Positions 43,010-54,802 of a DNA stretch of 64,000 bases are shown here, one piece after another. A program made the translations under genes and the position numbers. This DNA comes from Hortaea werneckii (lineage: Eukaryota > Ascomycota > Dothideomycetes > Mycosphaerellales > Teratosphaeriaceae): positions 124,001-188,000 of the forward strand of contig JBAOKB010000094.1 of the NCBI GenBank assembly GCA_037044905.1. Direction: 5' to 3'. The notes under the pieces are model-generated. The model worked only from the letters and a program-made list of their open reading frames with translations, was not told where the DNA came from and made no database searches. The first letter of the stretch is position 1. The number at the start of each line of letters is the position of its first letter.

Positions 43010-44044
43010 ATGGTAGAATGAGCATTAGATATAGGAGTTTCCTTTCGTATGTAGAACGTGTAATACCTCACCCATCTTCTTACACATATGCAAATGGTGC
43101 AAAGTCGGAATCAGGCAATGGGGTTCTCCGTGGTTTTGTGGCCTGGAAGTTGAGCACTCCATTTATGACTTCGATAGAAAGCCGGTTGGTCTAAAGCACA
43201 ACAGCCATTTTCCTTCTCGCTCCCCCTCCCTCGTTCGACGTCAGAAAAGCAAGGCAACCTCGCGCGACGACCTGCACGCTATGGGCAATAACGGTGCTTC
43301 CGTAACACCACATGACTCCCGGCGCGGACGCCTTTGTGGTGGTGGTTACTGCCAAGAATTTTGGCAACGTCGCTCCTGCAGCCCAAATATATCCCCCTTG
43401 CGTCATTCTTCCAACGAGAGGAAAACCTCCATGTGGTTCTCTCGTGTGGTGTCTTTCACTTTCTCATGGTCGATTCGAAGCTGGAGAAACACGAAAGGCT
43501 CATAGGTAGATACCGCCTGATCTGGATGTGGAAAGCGTTCGTCAATGGGTTAAAGTATGGGTTGAATGCGATCTGAAACGCCGATGTTACATCGCGGCAG
43601 CGAAGAATTTCCCGAGCGGGTTCCTGCATGAAGTAGTGGTAGGTATGCTTGAGATGAGAGAAAGGGCCTGCCTCGAAGGATTCGCAGGTGGATTCGTTCT
43701 GTGCCGTCATTTTTTCTTGTCGCTTAACGCGGGCAACCATGGAAGTGGAAGGGCGGTGGCAGGGCTGGTGGTTATTAAAAGTAACAAGGTTCACTACATG
43801 TACATGTACCCATGCTTCCTTCCGGTTTTTTTAGAATTGGTTGTGGAATTTTTGTTCCCTTTTCTTTGGTGCGACGTCACTTCCCTTCCTGGATTTGAGA
43901 GGCAGCCTTCGAGGGACGGGAGTCTACAATTTGAAGTCGCGCTGCCCTGTCTATATAGACCTATTATAACCCACTTCAGCACTGAGCAAGCGCTTAAGCT
44001 CACACGCTGCGTTATCGCCGGGGGTGGTCGATTTTCCCAACGCG
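43010..44044. other. Intergenic region and promoter of the Thr-rich protein
   Basis: No credible gene. TATATAG at 43952 lies about 90 nt before the ATG at 44045. Confidence 0.5.
43951..43958 (+). promoter_or_regulatory. TATA box of the Thr-rich secreted protein gene
   Basis: CTATATAG about 90 nt upstream of the proposed start at 44045. Confidence 0.55.
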
Positions 44045-45099
44045 ATGCTTTCATTCGCTTTGATACCGCTTCTAGCGGGTCTAGGGCATGCTCTGCCGCA
44101 AAACGATTGCGTGACGACCACTACCGAAGTCATTATACCTACGGTTACCGTGACCTACAGCACGACGCCTGTTCAGACGGTCACGGCGACGACCCCCAGA
44201 GATTTCGGGACTTATACGGATGTAATCCGTTTGAGCTCGACGAAGACGCTGCAGACTGTTACAACAACCAGCACTGACTGCACTGCGACGGGGACTATGT
44301 GAGTAGGATGTTCAGAGGCTTTGGAGATTGGAATGCATGCGCTAATTCTGATCAGCACCAACCAACCCACTACGACAGTCTATACAACTGCGGGTGTTAA
44401 TGCTCCGGACTCATACGATGAAAGCTCAGCTCCTGCCGAAGGACCTGCGCCATACACCAAGCGATCGCCTCTGGAGATAGCAGCCCGCCAGGACGAAGGG
44501 TGTACCGTGACCGAAACCTTCACGACCACGTACGGCAGCACGTATGAATTCTATGCGCTCCCCTCCGTGACCAGCACCTACACGCGGTACACGCAATTCA
44601 CGCAGACGACGGTAACGAGCACGAGTTCCGGCGGAACCGCCTACGCCATCGCGACCGCCACTGCCAGCGTCGAGCCAAATGCGGACCGACTGTGAACGGC
44701 ACCGCCGTAAACGCCACCACCTCAACCGTCACGCAAGATGCGCGGTGCGCGCCTTCGGCCCTGACATCGGAATACAATGGCTACGGACTGGACTACAGCG
44801 ACGACACGACCGGCGGAGGCGCGACCTTCGAGACCAACACCACGGACGCATCGGCCTGCTGTCAGCTCTGCGCCGAAACCGACAGCTGCGCGGCTTCGCA
44901 GTGGGATGTCCGGAATGGCGAGTGCAAGCTGGAGTTCCCCGTCCGGTATGATTCCGGGGAGTTGAGCTGTGGGCAGGGGATGCTGGTGTATTATAATTAC
45001 GGGCCTAATCATCCGATGGAGCCGGGCACGGGGTTGTATGTCGCGGAGGTGTGTGGTTATGCGTCGTATGCTGCTGGTAGGCCGGATGATGGGACATAA
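44045..45099 (+). CDS. Secreted Thr/Ser-rich protein with C-terminal Cys-rich (PAN/apple-like) domain, one frame break
   Basis: Exon 1 is 44045-44298 and exon 2 is 44356-45099, with intron 44299-44355 (donor gtgagt, acceptor atcag, phase 2). The start MLSFALIPLLAGLGHALPQ gives a signal peptide of about 19 residues. The next ~190 residues are Thr-rich with TTTVYTT-type repeats, probably O-glycosylated; a KRS site near residue 135 could be Kex2-cut. From about residue 225 a Cys-rich domain with CC-LC-C-C spacing (ACCQLCAETDSCAASQWD) resembles a PAN/apple fold. Between 44682 and 44683 one base seems missing (GC|GGA), which otherwise ends the protein at 44695. No GPI signal is seen. Likely a wall or extracellular protein; function unknown. 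Confidence 0.72.
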
Positions 45100-46044
45100 G
45101 CATGGTGCTCATGGGACGGAGATGGAAGGGGAATTGATGCTGAAACGATTGGGCGATGAGGTTTCGATTGAAACGGACCTCATACACAGCCAGATGCTTC
45201 TGTTGTCTCACGATGGAAGTGCAGTGGATCGACTGAATAGTAGTACTGTGAGACATGTCGATGGCAGCTTTCCTTGAAAATATGTTTCGTGCTTTGGTTT
45301 TGGCCTTGGCTGATGACATTGGTTCGGCTCTTGCTTTAGCGCTGCGCTGCGCTGGCATTGGGATCGCGCGGAAGTCCTGCCAGCGGAGCGAGATCGAGAT
45401 GTTCCCCATGCTACTGTATGATGCAGAACCTAACACTCCATATCCCCATAGTCATCGACTATAATCAGCGTGAATACCAGATTTCCTGTCCAATGATGTA
45501 CAGGTTATCACCGCATTGGGAAAGATGTAAACGGACGTGGAAAGAGTGGCCCTTCGATTCTTTCCCCATGTTTCAGAACGTTCCCTGAAGCTTAGATTTG
45601 CTTGATTGGCTGTCGTCATCGTCACCGTGCCAACTTTAACATCAACAAGCCTTCAACTGCCCAGATGCAGGTGCTTAAGAAATCCGGTTTGTACAGCATT
45701 TCCATGTTCTACAGTCTTGACCTTTGACCGCCCCTCTTTTTGCCCTGTTTTCTCCTACGCCTTGCTCCTTATCCACACCAAAGTCCACTGCCGGCCATAC
45801 CCTCGTGGGCGCGACCGTGTCAGGGGAGAATTGATCGGGAGTGCCAGAAAAAAAATACCTGATTCGAGGAAGGAGCAGCCAGTCACAAAATACCTACCAA
45901 CAACCCAATGCCCAACTAGGCCTTATTCACCGACCTACACTCAGTAGGCAAGCAACGCCCTAAGCTGCCTCTGTCAGTCTTACCACATCTCACGACCGAC
46001 CTTCACATCACCACTAGCTACCCGACCACCATCGACTTCCCACA
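45100..46044. other. Intergenic region
   Basis: No credible gene. The last 150 nt before 46045 are CA/CT-rich leader. Confidence 0.5.
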
Positions 46045-47660
46045 ATGGGCGTCTTCCGCCGCACAAGCGCCCACCCCGATACCCTCCGCCCCGAAGTCGC
46101 CAATGGCCACCCCAACGATCCAGAAAAAGCCCGACGCAAGAACAAGAACAAGGAGCCGGAGCTCCCCCGATATAATGAACAGGGCCAGCAGATCAACCAC
46201 GCCGGCCACGTCGTCACGCGCGGTGTCGCCCCCGACGGGGAGAGTGGACGATCCTGGTTCCACCCCTGGCACTTCCTACGCATCTGCTTCCGCTCCTCGT
46301 CCACGGCGTCCATGTGGACAAACTTACTCTGGCCCTTCACGATCGCCTCGCTCGTCTTGCACTTCGGCTACGGCGATCATGACCTATGGATCTTCATCAC
46401 TGCCTACCTGGGTATGGTGCCCTGCGCGAACCTCGTCGGCTTTGCGGGACAGGAGCTGGCGCGCAAGATGCCGAAAGTGGCGGGCGTAATTATGGAGACG
46501 ACGTTTGGGAGTGTGGTGGAGATTATTCTGTTCGTGGTGCTGATCGCTAATGACGGTGGTAACCTCGGTGTCATTCGTGCGGCTATTTTGGGATCAATTC
46601 TTGCCAATGTGCTGTTCTGTCTTGGTAAGGATGTTGGCTGAATGATATGCGGGGGTGATAAGTGCTAATAGCATGCTAGGGATGTGCTTCTTTGTCGGTG
46701 GTATCTTCCACCCGCAACAGACGTTCCACGAGGCGATCAGTGAAGTTGGCAGCAATCTCATGCTGGTGGCGGCTGGTAGGTCCTAAGCTAGAAGATTCCG
46801 AGTGGCTGAGAAAGATATACTGACATTATCTCCAGTCGGTCTGGTCATCCCAACTATCTATTACAACTCTCTAGCAGGTGGCCGATTGCATGCCCAAGAG
46901 GCCGATGCCCAAGCGCTCAAAATCTCCCGAGGAGCGGCGGTCGTCCTGCTGGTCGCCTTCTTCGTATACATCTGGTTCCAGAGTAGATCTCACCACGGGC
47001 TATACGAGGACATTCTGGAAGCGGACGAAGAACGCGACCACGACCGCACAAGGACCTGGCCAAGGACAAGCTCACCTTCACCGAAAGCATCATCGCGGTC
47101 GTCATCGCCCTGACCTTCGTCAGCTTCGCCGCCGTCTTCCTCGTCCAGCAGATCCACTACATGGTGAAGGAACGTCATATCAGCGACGCCTTCCTGGGTC
47201 TCATCCTCATCCCCTTAGTCGAAAAAGTCAGCGAGCACCTGACCGCCATCGACGAAGCCTACGACAACCAGATGAACTTCGCCCTCTCCCACGTCCTCGG
47301 CTCCTCCATCCAGACCGCCTTGCTCAACACCCCCATCGTCGTCATCGTCGGCTGGGGCCTCGGCCGCGACATGAGCCTGACCTTCGAACTCTTCGACGCC
47401 GTCGTCCTCATCCTCGCCATCATCGTCGTCGGGAATTTCCTTAGGGATGAGAAGTCCGACTACCTCGAAGGCGCCCTGTGCGTGTTCGTCTATATCCTCG
47501 TGGCCGTCAGCGCGTGGTATTACCCCGATCCCCGCGAGGAGGGCGGCGTCAGCAGTGCGGGGACTCCCGCAGAAGGCGGCGAGGGAATGCGACGGCGACT
47601 GCGAGTGAGGCCGTCGCGCATGCGGCTACTACGGCTGCGAGGATGATGTTTAAGGTGTGA
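46045..47660 (+). CDS. Divergent CAX-type cation/H+ exchanger, two frame breaks
   Basis: Exons 46045-46624, 46680-46775 and 46836-47660 (introns 55 and 60 nt, phase 1) give about 500 residues. A basic N-terminal tail is followed by about eleven membrane helices. It belongs to the Ca2+:cation antiporter superfamily, CAX branch, but to a fungal subgroup in which the usual GNxxE signature is altered: repeat 1 reads TFGSVVEIILF and repeat 2 reads EKVSEHLTAIDEA. Between the repeats lies an acidic loop (LYEDILEADEERDHDR). Ions exchanged and membrane (vacuole or other) are not known. Two single bases are missing: between 47046 and 47047 (CG|CAC) and between 47585 and 47586 (GG|AAT); the family pattern resumes after each. 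Confidence 0.83.
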
Positions 47661-50128
47661 GGAGTCCGGGTCGGGTGGTTTTGAGAGGGATGCTTGCTAT
47701 AACGGCCAAATTCTTCGAGGGTTCTGCGAGGCGTTCTTTTTTTTTTTTTTTTTTTCTTTTTTTCTCTGGCCCCCTATGGAGCGAGGAGTCAAGGGCTTTC
47801 AGCATGGTGTTGGGAAGGAGTTTCTTCTATGGAGGCTAGCTATTCAAGCAGGTTAGATATCCTACGGGGAACCCTATTTTTTGTTCAAATCCCTATGTGT
47901 TTTCTACTCCGCGTCGTTTTTGGACTGGATGATCCTGTTTGCTATCTTTCAGGACCCCCACCTCTGTAGGATTTCCATTGGGATGGCTGTTTTTGGGTTA
48001 TGAGGAAGAAGAGAACGATTTCCATCTGTAGCTGGAAAAGGACTGGGCTTTTTACTTGCATGGCTCGGGCTTATTACCTTTTCCTGTTCGCTATCATATC
48101 AGATCATTTGCCCTGATAGGGTCTTCCATGTTGTTACTGTCTAGTGACAACCGAGTCTGTTTTGTAGCCGTGATGAGCTTTTTGTGAGGACTGCGTTCCC
48201 ACAGCAGACGGACTTTGATCTTCCTGTTTGCTATCATAGAAAGCAATGCCCAAGGAGAATCTTCACGGCGGGGCTGCTGAATTAACAGAGAAGTCCCACT
48301 TAAGAGGCAGAGAAAGTTGCACTCTGGGCAGCCGTTATTATGATTGGCGGCGATACCCCACTCGCTGTGGTTGTTTCCACTCTCTGCTTGCTCACATCCA
48401 TGTCATCTCGAGCAGCCAATCTCTGAGGATGCATAGTAATCGATATATGCATTCGGGAAATGGGAGACAGCGGTAAAGTCGATCATGGGAACGCTTGGAC
48501 GACCGTACAGTACCTCTCCGCTGTGGTGGACGATGTGCAGTGTGCATCTCATAAGACACAAGGTCCCGGTTGTAGGGGTTGTATCTCCTTGGATCTAGCG
48601 AATTGAGGAATGGGGACTCTTTCTTCTATCGTCTCCCTTACAGTTCAGCTGCAATCAAGACTGGCGGACTACAAAACTACCTATACTACCATCACAGTGG
48701 AAATATACGCCTCCACTTCACCCGCTCGCAGTAGAAATTCCGGTCGTTGGCTCACATGGCTGTTTCTGGCGTTGTGAGCCCTACCATCTGTCGCCGACGT
48801 TGACCTGTTCGTGTAAACGACGGGCTGATGAACGCGTACAAGGGTGGGTTTGTGTGGATCTCTTCTTCGGATCGGTTTGGCCCATGGATCGGATTTGGCC
48901 ATGTGCCAGTTCAAAAGGGGGACACGAGCCCACCACTCCTCCACTCCTATCATGCCATCATCGTCATCACGAGCGCCACAGTAGTGTTTTTCTCACCTCC
49001 CTTGCTTCCTCCTCGTGTTGTTATCCTTGCCGACGGGTGTGGGTTCAGTAGGGGTAGCTCGGGTAATAGGGAAGAACAAAGTTTGCGCTTGGACGATCAA
49101 GCAATCTCGGGAGATGGCGGTACCTGCATTTCGAACGGGCGGCGGCTACGCGGCAAGTCAAAAAGAAGGCAAGGTGGAACCCTGAGGCTTGAGAAGGCCA
49201 CATGTTTCAAAACATGCAGGCTGCATTCACACCTTTTGGAGGATGGTGGAAAAGGATAATAGGGATTGAGTTATGGCTGTGAGACAAATCCTTCTAATTT
49301 GCGACCGTCAAGAGGATCTCTTCAGGCGGGGGGGTTTGACGGCTTCGCTTAATGGTTCAAGCGAAGGAGGTTATTGATTAATTCATCTACGCTACGCAAG
49401 GAATAAATACGATCGCTTTGCTATTTCAAGCGGCTGGCGCAGATGAAAGTGGTGGACGCTTGGACCGCTGCTTTTTCGTGGTGAGCATGTAAAAAGGAAA
49501 CGACGAAAAAAGTGGATTGGTCGAAACTCTCTTTCTGGAACGACACACGTCCCCCCTTTCGCCTTTCCACCAGTCTCGATACCGATTAGTTAGGAGCTCG
49601 CCGACGCTAAACCATTGCCGTCCCTCCTCTGTCTCTCGCTTTGGAGCCTGCGTCTATACGGGGTTATAGGACGGAATAAGAAGCCCCTCACGGATATCGC
49701 CTCGACGGTTGGCTGTCTCTCATCACCGAATGACTGTGGCATGGCGTGCCGACTGGACCGAACCAACGGTTGGAACCAGGTCAGGGAGATCATCAGCCTC
49801 GCGGGCAATCCACTTCCCTGTTGACAGGGCAGGCCCCAACGGTGCACCGTGTGTCCCTTGACCTTGTTCGTGCCGACTTCCCTGCTGGCCGCCTCCGTCC
49901 AGTAGTAGTGTAGCAGAGTGGCGTAGGATATTAACAACAAGCGTATGTCCACTTGCCTATACTTTCGAAAGGTAGGTCGACCTTTTCGTCCACTTCTTCC
50001 CTTTATCAGCACTCGACTGTCTTTACCTCTACCAGTGCTCTATTTGAAGAGCTGTTCTTTAACCCAGTCACTCCTTCCCGGCACACCTGGCCGGATTTTC
50101 TTTTTTGGATTTTGCTTTTTTAGAGAAT
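47661..50128. other. Gene-poor 2.5-kb stretch, with three copies of a 16-nt motif
   Basis: No frame is convincing. TCCTGTTTGCTATC-type sequence occurs at about 47933, 48082 and 48222, twice extended as CTATCATA. A T-run lies at about 47734-47762. The 3' part must hold the laccase promoter. Confidence 0.5.
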
Positions 50129-52632
50129 ATGCGCGCTTCTATAATACCTAATATTCTGGCCCTCGCGGCTGTTGGCACTGCCAGTGCGATCCCGGCCGCT
50201 TCTCCAGTCGAATTGGCTCCAAGAGCGGAGAATGCTGCTCTGTGTCCCAAGTACGATGGCCAGAGCTACACGGACAGCAAGGGTGCCGAGTACGATGTGA
50301 CTTGCTACCGCATCAATGATGGTAGCGTTCTGGGCGTGACCGGCGATCCAACGAACTTGGGCCAGTGCATGGAGGCTTGTGATCAGCAATCGGGATGTGT
50401 TGCTGGCCTGTTCCATATGGGCGTTAACCAGTGTTACTTGATGGCGGACTTGGGTACCAGCACTTGGAACCGTGACTACAATCTGGCTGTCAAGAAGGAT
50501 GCCGGCAGCGGGGATATTGGTGTGACTTTCTCCGAGCGCAAGGTTACCAGCTGGGGCCAGTCGCTCAAGATTGTCGGATCCATTGATGCGCTTGGAAACT
50601 GGGACACTGGCTCGGCTGTCTCGCTTGATGCTGCTGATTACACCTCCGACAACCCGGTATGGTCTGGCAAGGTGAACATTGCTCCAGGTACCACTTTCCA
50701 GTACAAGTACATTGTCGTCGAGGGCGATGGCAGCGTCACCTGGGAGGCCGATCCGAACCACAGCTACACCGTTCCCGGAGACTGCAACCAACAACCAGGT
50801 CTCCAAGTCCGATGTTTGGCAAACTGCCGGCAACTCTGCTACGTCTACCTTTGCGTCCACGGTGTCCAACGCCGTTAGCGCTACGAGCACTCACTCTGTG
50901 GTTCCGACTGCGACTTGCACCAACGCTCCCAACTCGAGAGACTGCTGGTACGGCGGGTATGATGTCGAGACGGACTTTGACAACCAGTTCCCTACCACAG
51001 GTCGCACTGTGAAGTATGACTGGACGATCTCCAACATCTCCATGTCTCTGGACGGTTACCAGCGCTGGGTCCTCGCCGTAGAGGGTCAGTACCCGGGACC
51101 AGTGCTTGAGGCTAACTGGGGTGACAACATCGAGGTCACGATCCGCAATGACATGCCTAACAACGGTACTTCGATCCACTGGCACGGTGTGAGACAGCTC
51201 AACAACAACGGCCAAGACGGTGTTCCAGGTCTGACTGAATGCCCGATTGCTCCTGGCCAGAGCCACACGTACAAGTTCCAGGTCACTCAGTATGGTTCCT
51301 CGTGGTACCACTCGCACTTCAGCTCTCAGTACGGTGACGGTGTCGTTGGCCCTATCGTCTTCCACGGCCCTGCCACTGCCAACTACGATATCGACCTGGG
51401 CCCTCTGCCGGTCACTGACTGGTACTACGATGGTGTCATGTACCATGCTTCCATTGCTGAGCACACTAACGGCCTTCCTCCATCGGCTGACAACGCCCTG
51501 ATCAACGGCAGCATGACTAGCATCTACGGCGGTCAGTACTCTCGATCGACTCTGAAGGCTGGCCAGAGACACCGGGTCAGGCTCATGAACGTTGCCACCG
51601 ACAACCACTTCGTGCTCAGCCTGGACGGCCACCAGATGGAAGTGATCGCCTCCGACTTCGTCCCCATCGAGCCCTTCAACACCACCAACCTCTTCCTCGG
51701 TATCGGCCAGCGTTACGACGTCATCATCCACGCCAACCAAGCCCCAGGCTCGTACTGGTTCCGCGCCGAAGCCCAGGACTCCGCCGGCTGCGGCTCCAAC
51801 TACAACAACGGCAACATCCGCTCGATCTTCTCCTACGAAGGCCACGAGACCGAAACCCCCATCAGCACTGCCCACGACTACAACCAGCGCTGCACAGACG
51901 AGACGGGTCTCCGTCCCCACTGGAACTCCTTCGTCCCCGAAGGCCGCGCAGGAGCCGAGTTCACCGAACTCACGACCTCGCAGCTGCAGCAGCAGGAGAA
52001 CGACGGCTCCATCACGATCTACTGGCGCATCAACGGGTCGCGGCTGCAAGCCAACTGGGAAGTGCCCACGCTCGAGTACGTGCGCACGGGCAACACCTCG
52101 TACCCGGAGAACTCGAACGTGATCTCGCTGCCGGAATCCGGGAAGTGGACGTACTGGGTGATCCAGGAAGTGGCGGGGGATCCTTTCAACGTCGCTGTCC
52201 CCCACCCGATCCATCTTCACGGCCACGACTTCTATGTGCTCGGTGCTGGCAACGATGTCTGGAGCGAGGACAAGGTTAGCGAGTTGAACTTCAATAACCC
52301 GACGCGCAGGGATGTGGCCATGTTGAACACGAATGGGTGGTTGGCGTTGGCGTTCGTGACGGATAACCCGGGCGCGTGGTTGATGCATTGTCATATTTCG
52401 TGGCACTCGGATGAAGGTGAGTTGATCCTCTTGTTAAAAGAAGAAAAGAAGAGAGAGAGAAAGAGACCAGATGGCTAACCACGTTTTTGTAACAACAGGT
52501 CTCGCAGTCCAATTCCTCGAAACGCCCGACAAGATCGACTCGTACGCGCCCGACTTCGACAGCCAGTGCAGCTCCTGGTTCGACTACTACAACGGCGACC
52601 CGCAGTACCTGATGCACGACTCTGGTATCTAA
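50129..52632 (+). CDS. PAN-CBM20-laccase fusion protein, one frame break in the linker
   Basis: Exons 50129-52416 and 52499-52632 (82-nt intron, gtgagt..aacag). MRASIIPNILALAAVGTASA is a signal peptide. Residues about 40-125 form a PAN/apple-like domain (CPKYDGQSY, CYRINDG, CMEACDQQSGC, CYLM). Residues about 130-220 form a CBM20 starch-binding domain (WGQSLKIVGSIDALGNWD, PVWSGKVNI, YKYIVVEGDGSVTWEADPNH). After a Ser/Thr linker comes a full three-domain asco-laccase with copper motifs HWHGVR, WYHSHFSSQYGDG, HPIHLHGHDF and HCHISWHSDEGL, and a C-terminal DSGI. Laccases oxidise phenols with O2. The frame shifts by one at about 50788 (AACC|AACAACC), directly after CBM20; the laccase part has no start or signal peptide of its own. 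About 807 residues. Confidence 0.82.
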
Positions 52633-53320
52633 GCCTTTCACTCTCTTATCTCCCGAGAAGAGGGGAATGGGGGTTGGGACGTGAGAGGGCATGTTTGGAA
52701 GATGTTTTTAGCCATAACTCCTCTCTTAGTACAGAGAATACAAGAAAATATCACTGTTGTAGAGGGAAAAGTTGTCGGTTTATTACCTCTCCATTTGGCT
52801 GCTGCGGTTTGGATGTTGTTCATGATGCGGGAATGGCAGTTTCCGTTGTTTTCCCTTTTCCGTCTCTTCCGTCTCTTTATTTTCGTGTTGGCCGTATAAA
52901 CTATACGACGGAATCATCGTGCCCTGGACCGTCATTTGAGTCGTGCATGTGAACATTTCTCCCCTTCTCGATTCTTCTAAAGAGAGGGATTGTCGATCGT
53001 CCCGTCCTACCGTCCATACCTTCGCAGTCCCGTTCTGCAAACAAGTACCCTAGGAAATCGCCATCACTGGGCGCTGCAGTAACACATTCACAACCCGTAT
53101 GTGCATATGTGCTGCTTGGTAGTAAGCATACCCCATCGCTTGCCCGCGATTACAGTTTCCCCGTCGACGTCACCCGCCCCCCGTCCCTCCCGAGGATCCC
53201 CCGGAACCAGTACGCTCCCCCGGGAGCTACGACCAGCTCTACTACCTAGGTAGCTATCCCGACCTCGATTGAATGAAGCTGGATGATGTCCTGATCCAAT
53301 TGGGGCACATTACTACAACT
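52633..53320. other. Intergenic region
   Basis: No credible gene. It carries the laccase 3' flank and the Vma7 promoter. Confidence 0.5.
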
Positions 53321-53994
53321 ATGGCGTTACCGCAGCAAGCGTATAAGGATCGACAGTTTCTGGCTGTGATTGGGGATGAGGTGGGTTTTGTCTTTCTTTA
53401 CCTTTTTGCTATCGGCTGGAGGGCTGAGGCGGCTGTGGGAGTTGTGGATGTGGGAGTGGTGGACTCCAATGGACGGGACGAGGTGGAATGGGGTAGCGAG
53501 GGATACGGGACATGGTTTTTGGTGTGTGAGGGATTTGGGCTAATAAGCATCCTTTCTTCTGTAGGACTCAGTGACGGGCATCCTCCTCGCAGGCGTCGGG
53601 GTAAGTCCGATTTCCCTGCTATCTCTCAGCCTCTCTTCGGAACGCTCGACGCAATAAATCGATGGACCTTTTCCTACCCTTTCGCGGTGGTGAATCGTCA
53701 CCCCATCACCCCGCCTTCTCGCTCACTCACTCTGTCTCCGTCGCGCTTCCCACTCACCCAAACCCCAACCCCATCTAACCCGCCGCCTGCGCATCTAGCA
53801 CGTCACCGACCCGCCCGACAGCCAAAAGAACTACCTCGTCGTCGACCAAAAGACGGAAACGAGCACGATCGAAGGAGCCTTCGACCAGTTCACCAAGGAG
53901 CGGAAAGACATAGCGATTGTGTTGATCAACCAACACGTAAGTCCCCTCCCATCTCTCCCTCCCATCTCTCCCTAGACAAGAAAAAATCCATGTG

Positions 53995-54048
<54 letters not shown>

Positions 54049-54302
54049 TGGGGAGGCCCGTAGAAGACATCACACAACATCCGCCCTCCCCATGGGATCC
54101 GATGAGGGGATATTCAGAGAGAAGGAAAAAGGGGTGGTGACTGATACGAAAGGGAGGGCAGATTGCCGACCGGATACGAGGCCGCGTGGATGCGTTCGGG
54201 GAAGCTTTCCCCAGCGTGCTGGAGATCCCGAGTAAAGAGCATCCCTACGATCCGGAGAAGGATAGTGTGATGAAGCGGGTGAGGAAGTTGTTTGGGGAGT
54301 GA
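53321..54302 (+). CDS. VMA7: V-type ATPase V1 subunit F (Vma7)
   Basis: Four exons, 53321-53380, 53565-53600, 53799-53936 and 54162-54302, all joining in phase 0, give 124 residues; the yeast protein has 118. The sequence runs MALPQQAYKDRQFLAVIGDE, DSVTGILLAGVG, HVTDPPDSQKNYLVVDQKTE, then FTKERKDIAIVLINQH and IADRIRGRVD to KRVRKLFGE, with the TGxLLAGxG and RxDIAIxLINQ blocks of the subunit. It links the catalytic V1 head to the rotor and acidifies vacuoles and endosomes. Exon 2 is only 36 nt. Intron 3 (53937-54161) contains a (CA)n microsatellite. Splice sites are gtaagt-like, except for intron 1 (gtgggt). Confidence 0.95.
53999..54045 (+). repeat. (CA)n microsatellite in intron 3 of the Vma7 gene
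   Basis: About 23.5 uninterrupted CA units, at mid-intron. Confidence 0.95.
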
Positions 54303-54802
54303 TGAGATGGGGAAGTTATGGGTTGGACAGTGGGGAGGCGATAGAGGGGAGCTGGGGTGGGAGGAGGGGAGGGGGTATTTGGCGGAGTGGAGGCATAGCA
54401 GTGGTAAGGGAGGGAAGGGTCAGAACGATAATGAGAGAGAGGTTAGGGAAGAGAATGTGAGGATGGATGTATAGATACCCAGAATGCAAAATGTGACCAA
54501 CAGTCTATGCGAAGTTCGACGGAGATGTGAAGTGTGTGAGGGTATGCTTTGGCCAGTAGTATCGTTAATCGGATTGGTTGAGTTAAGACTACTATGATTA
54601 AGTTCTCTCGCTCGAACGCGCGGGATGGCGTAGTTGGAAAGGTATAAAATCAGGCGCGGAAAAAGACAAAACAGCATATGCAATCTGATGATCCCATCAA
54701 CTTCGTAAACCCACTTCCTCATCTCTCTCACAACCTCAAACTCTCATCTCCTCCATCCTCCCCCTCAACTCACAAACCCCCTACACTGCTGACGACAACC
54801 CT
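54303..54802. other. Convergent intergenic region
   Basis: Contains the 3' flanks of the Vma7 and NPC2-like genes. No gene. Confidence 0.6.

Noticed and set aside
47661..50128. A gene in the 2.5-kb gap before the laccase
   Set aside because: Frames up to about 140 codons exist on both strands but lack domains, signals and coding-like composition.
50736..52406. A 556-codon open frame on the minus strand opposite the laccase
   Set aside because: It is the mirror of a GC3-rich coding region; composition is Val/Arg/Asp-rich with no domain. The plus strand carries a clear laccase.
39110..52632. A secondary-metabolite or degradation gene cluster
   Set aside because: No backbone synthase (PKS, NRPS, terpene synthase) and neighbouring functions are unrelated.
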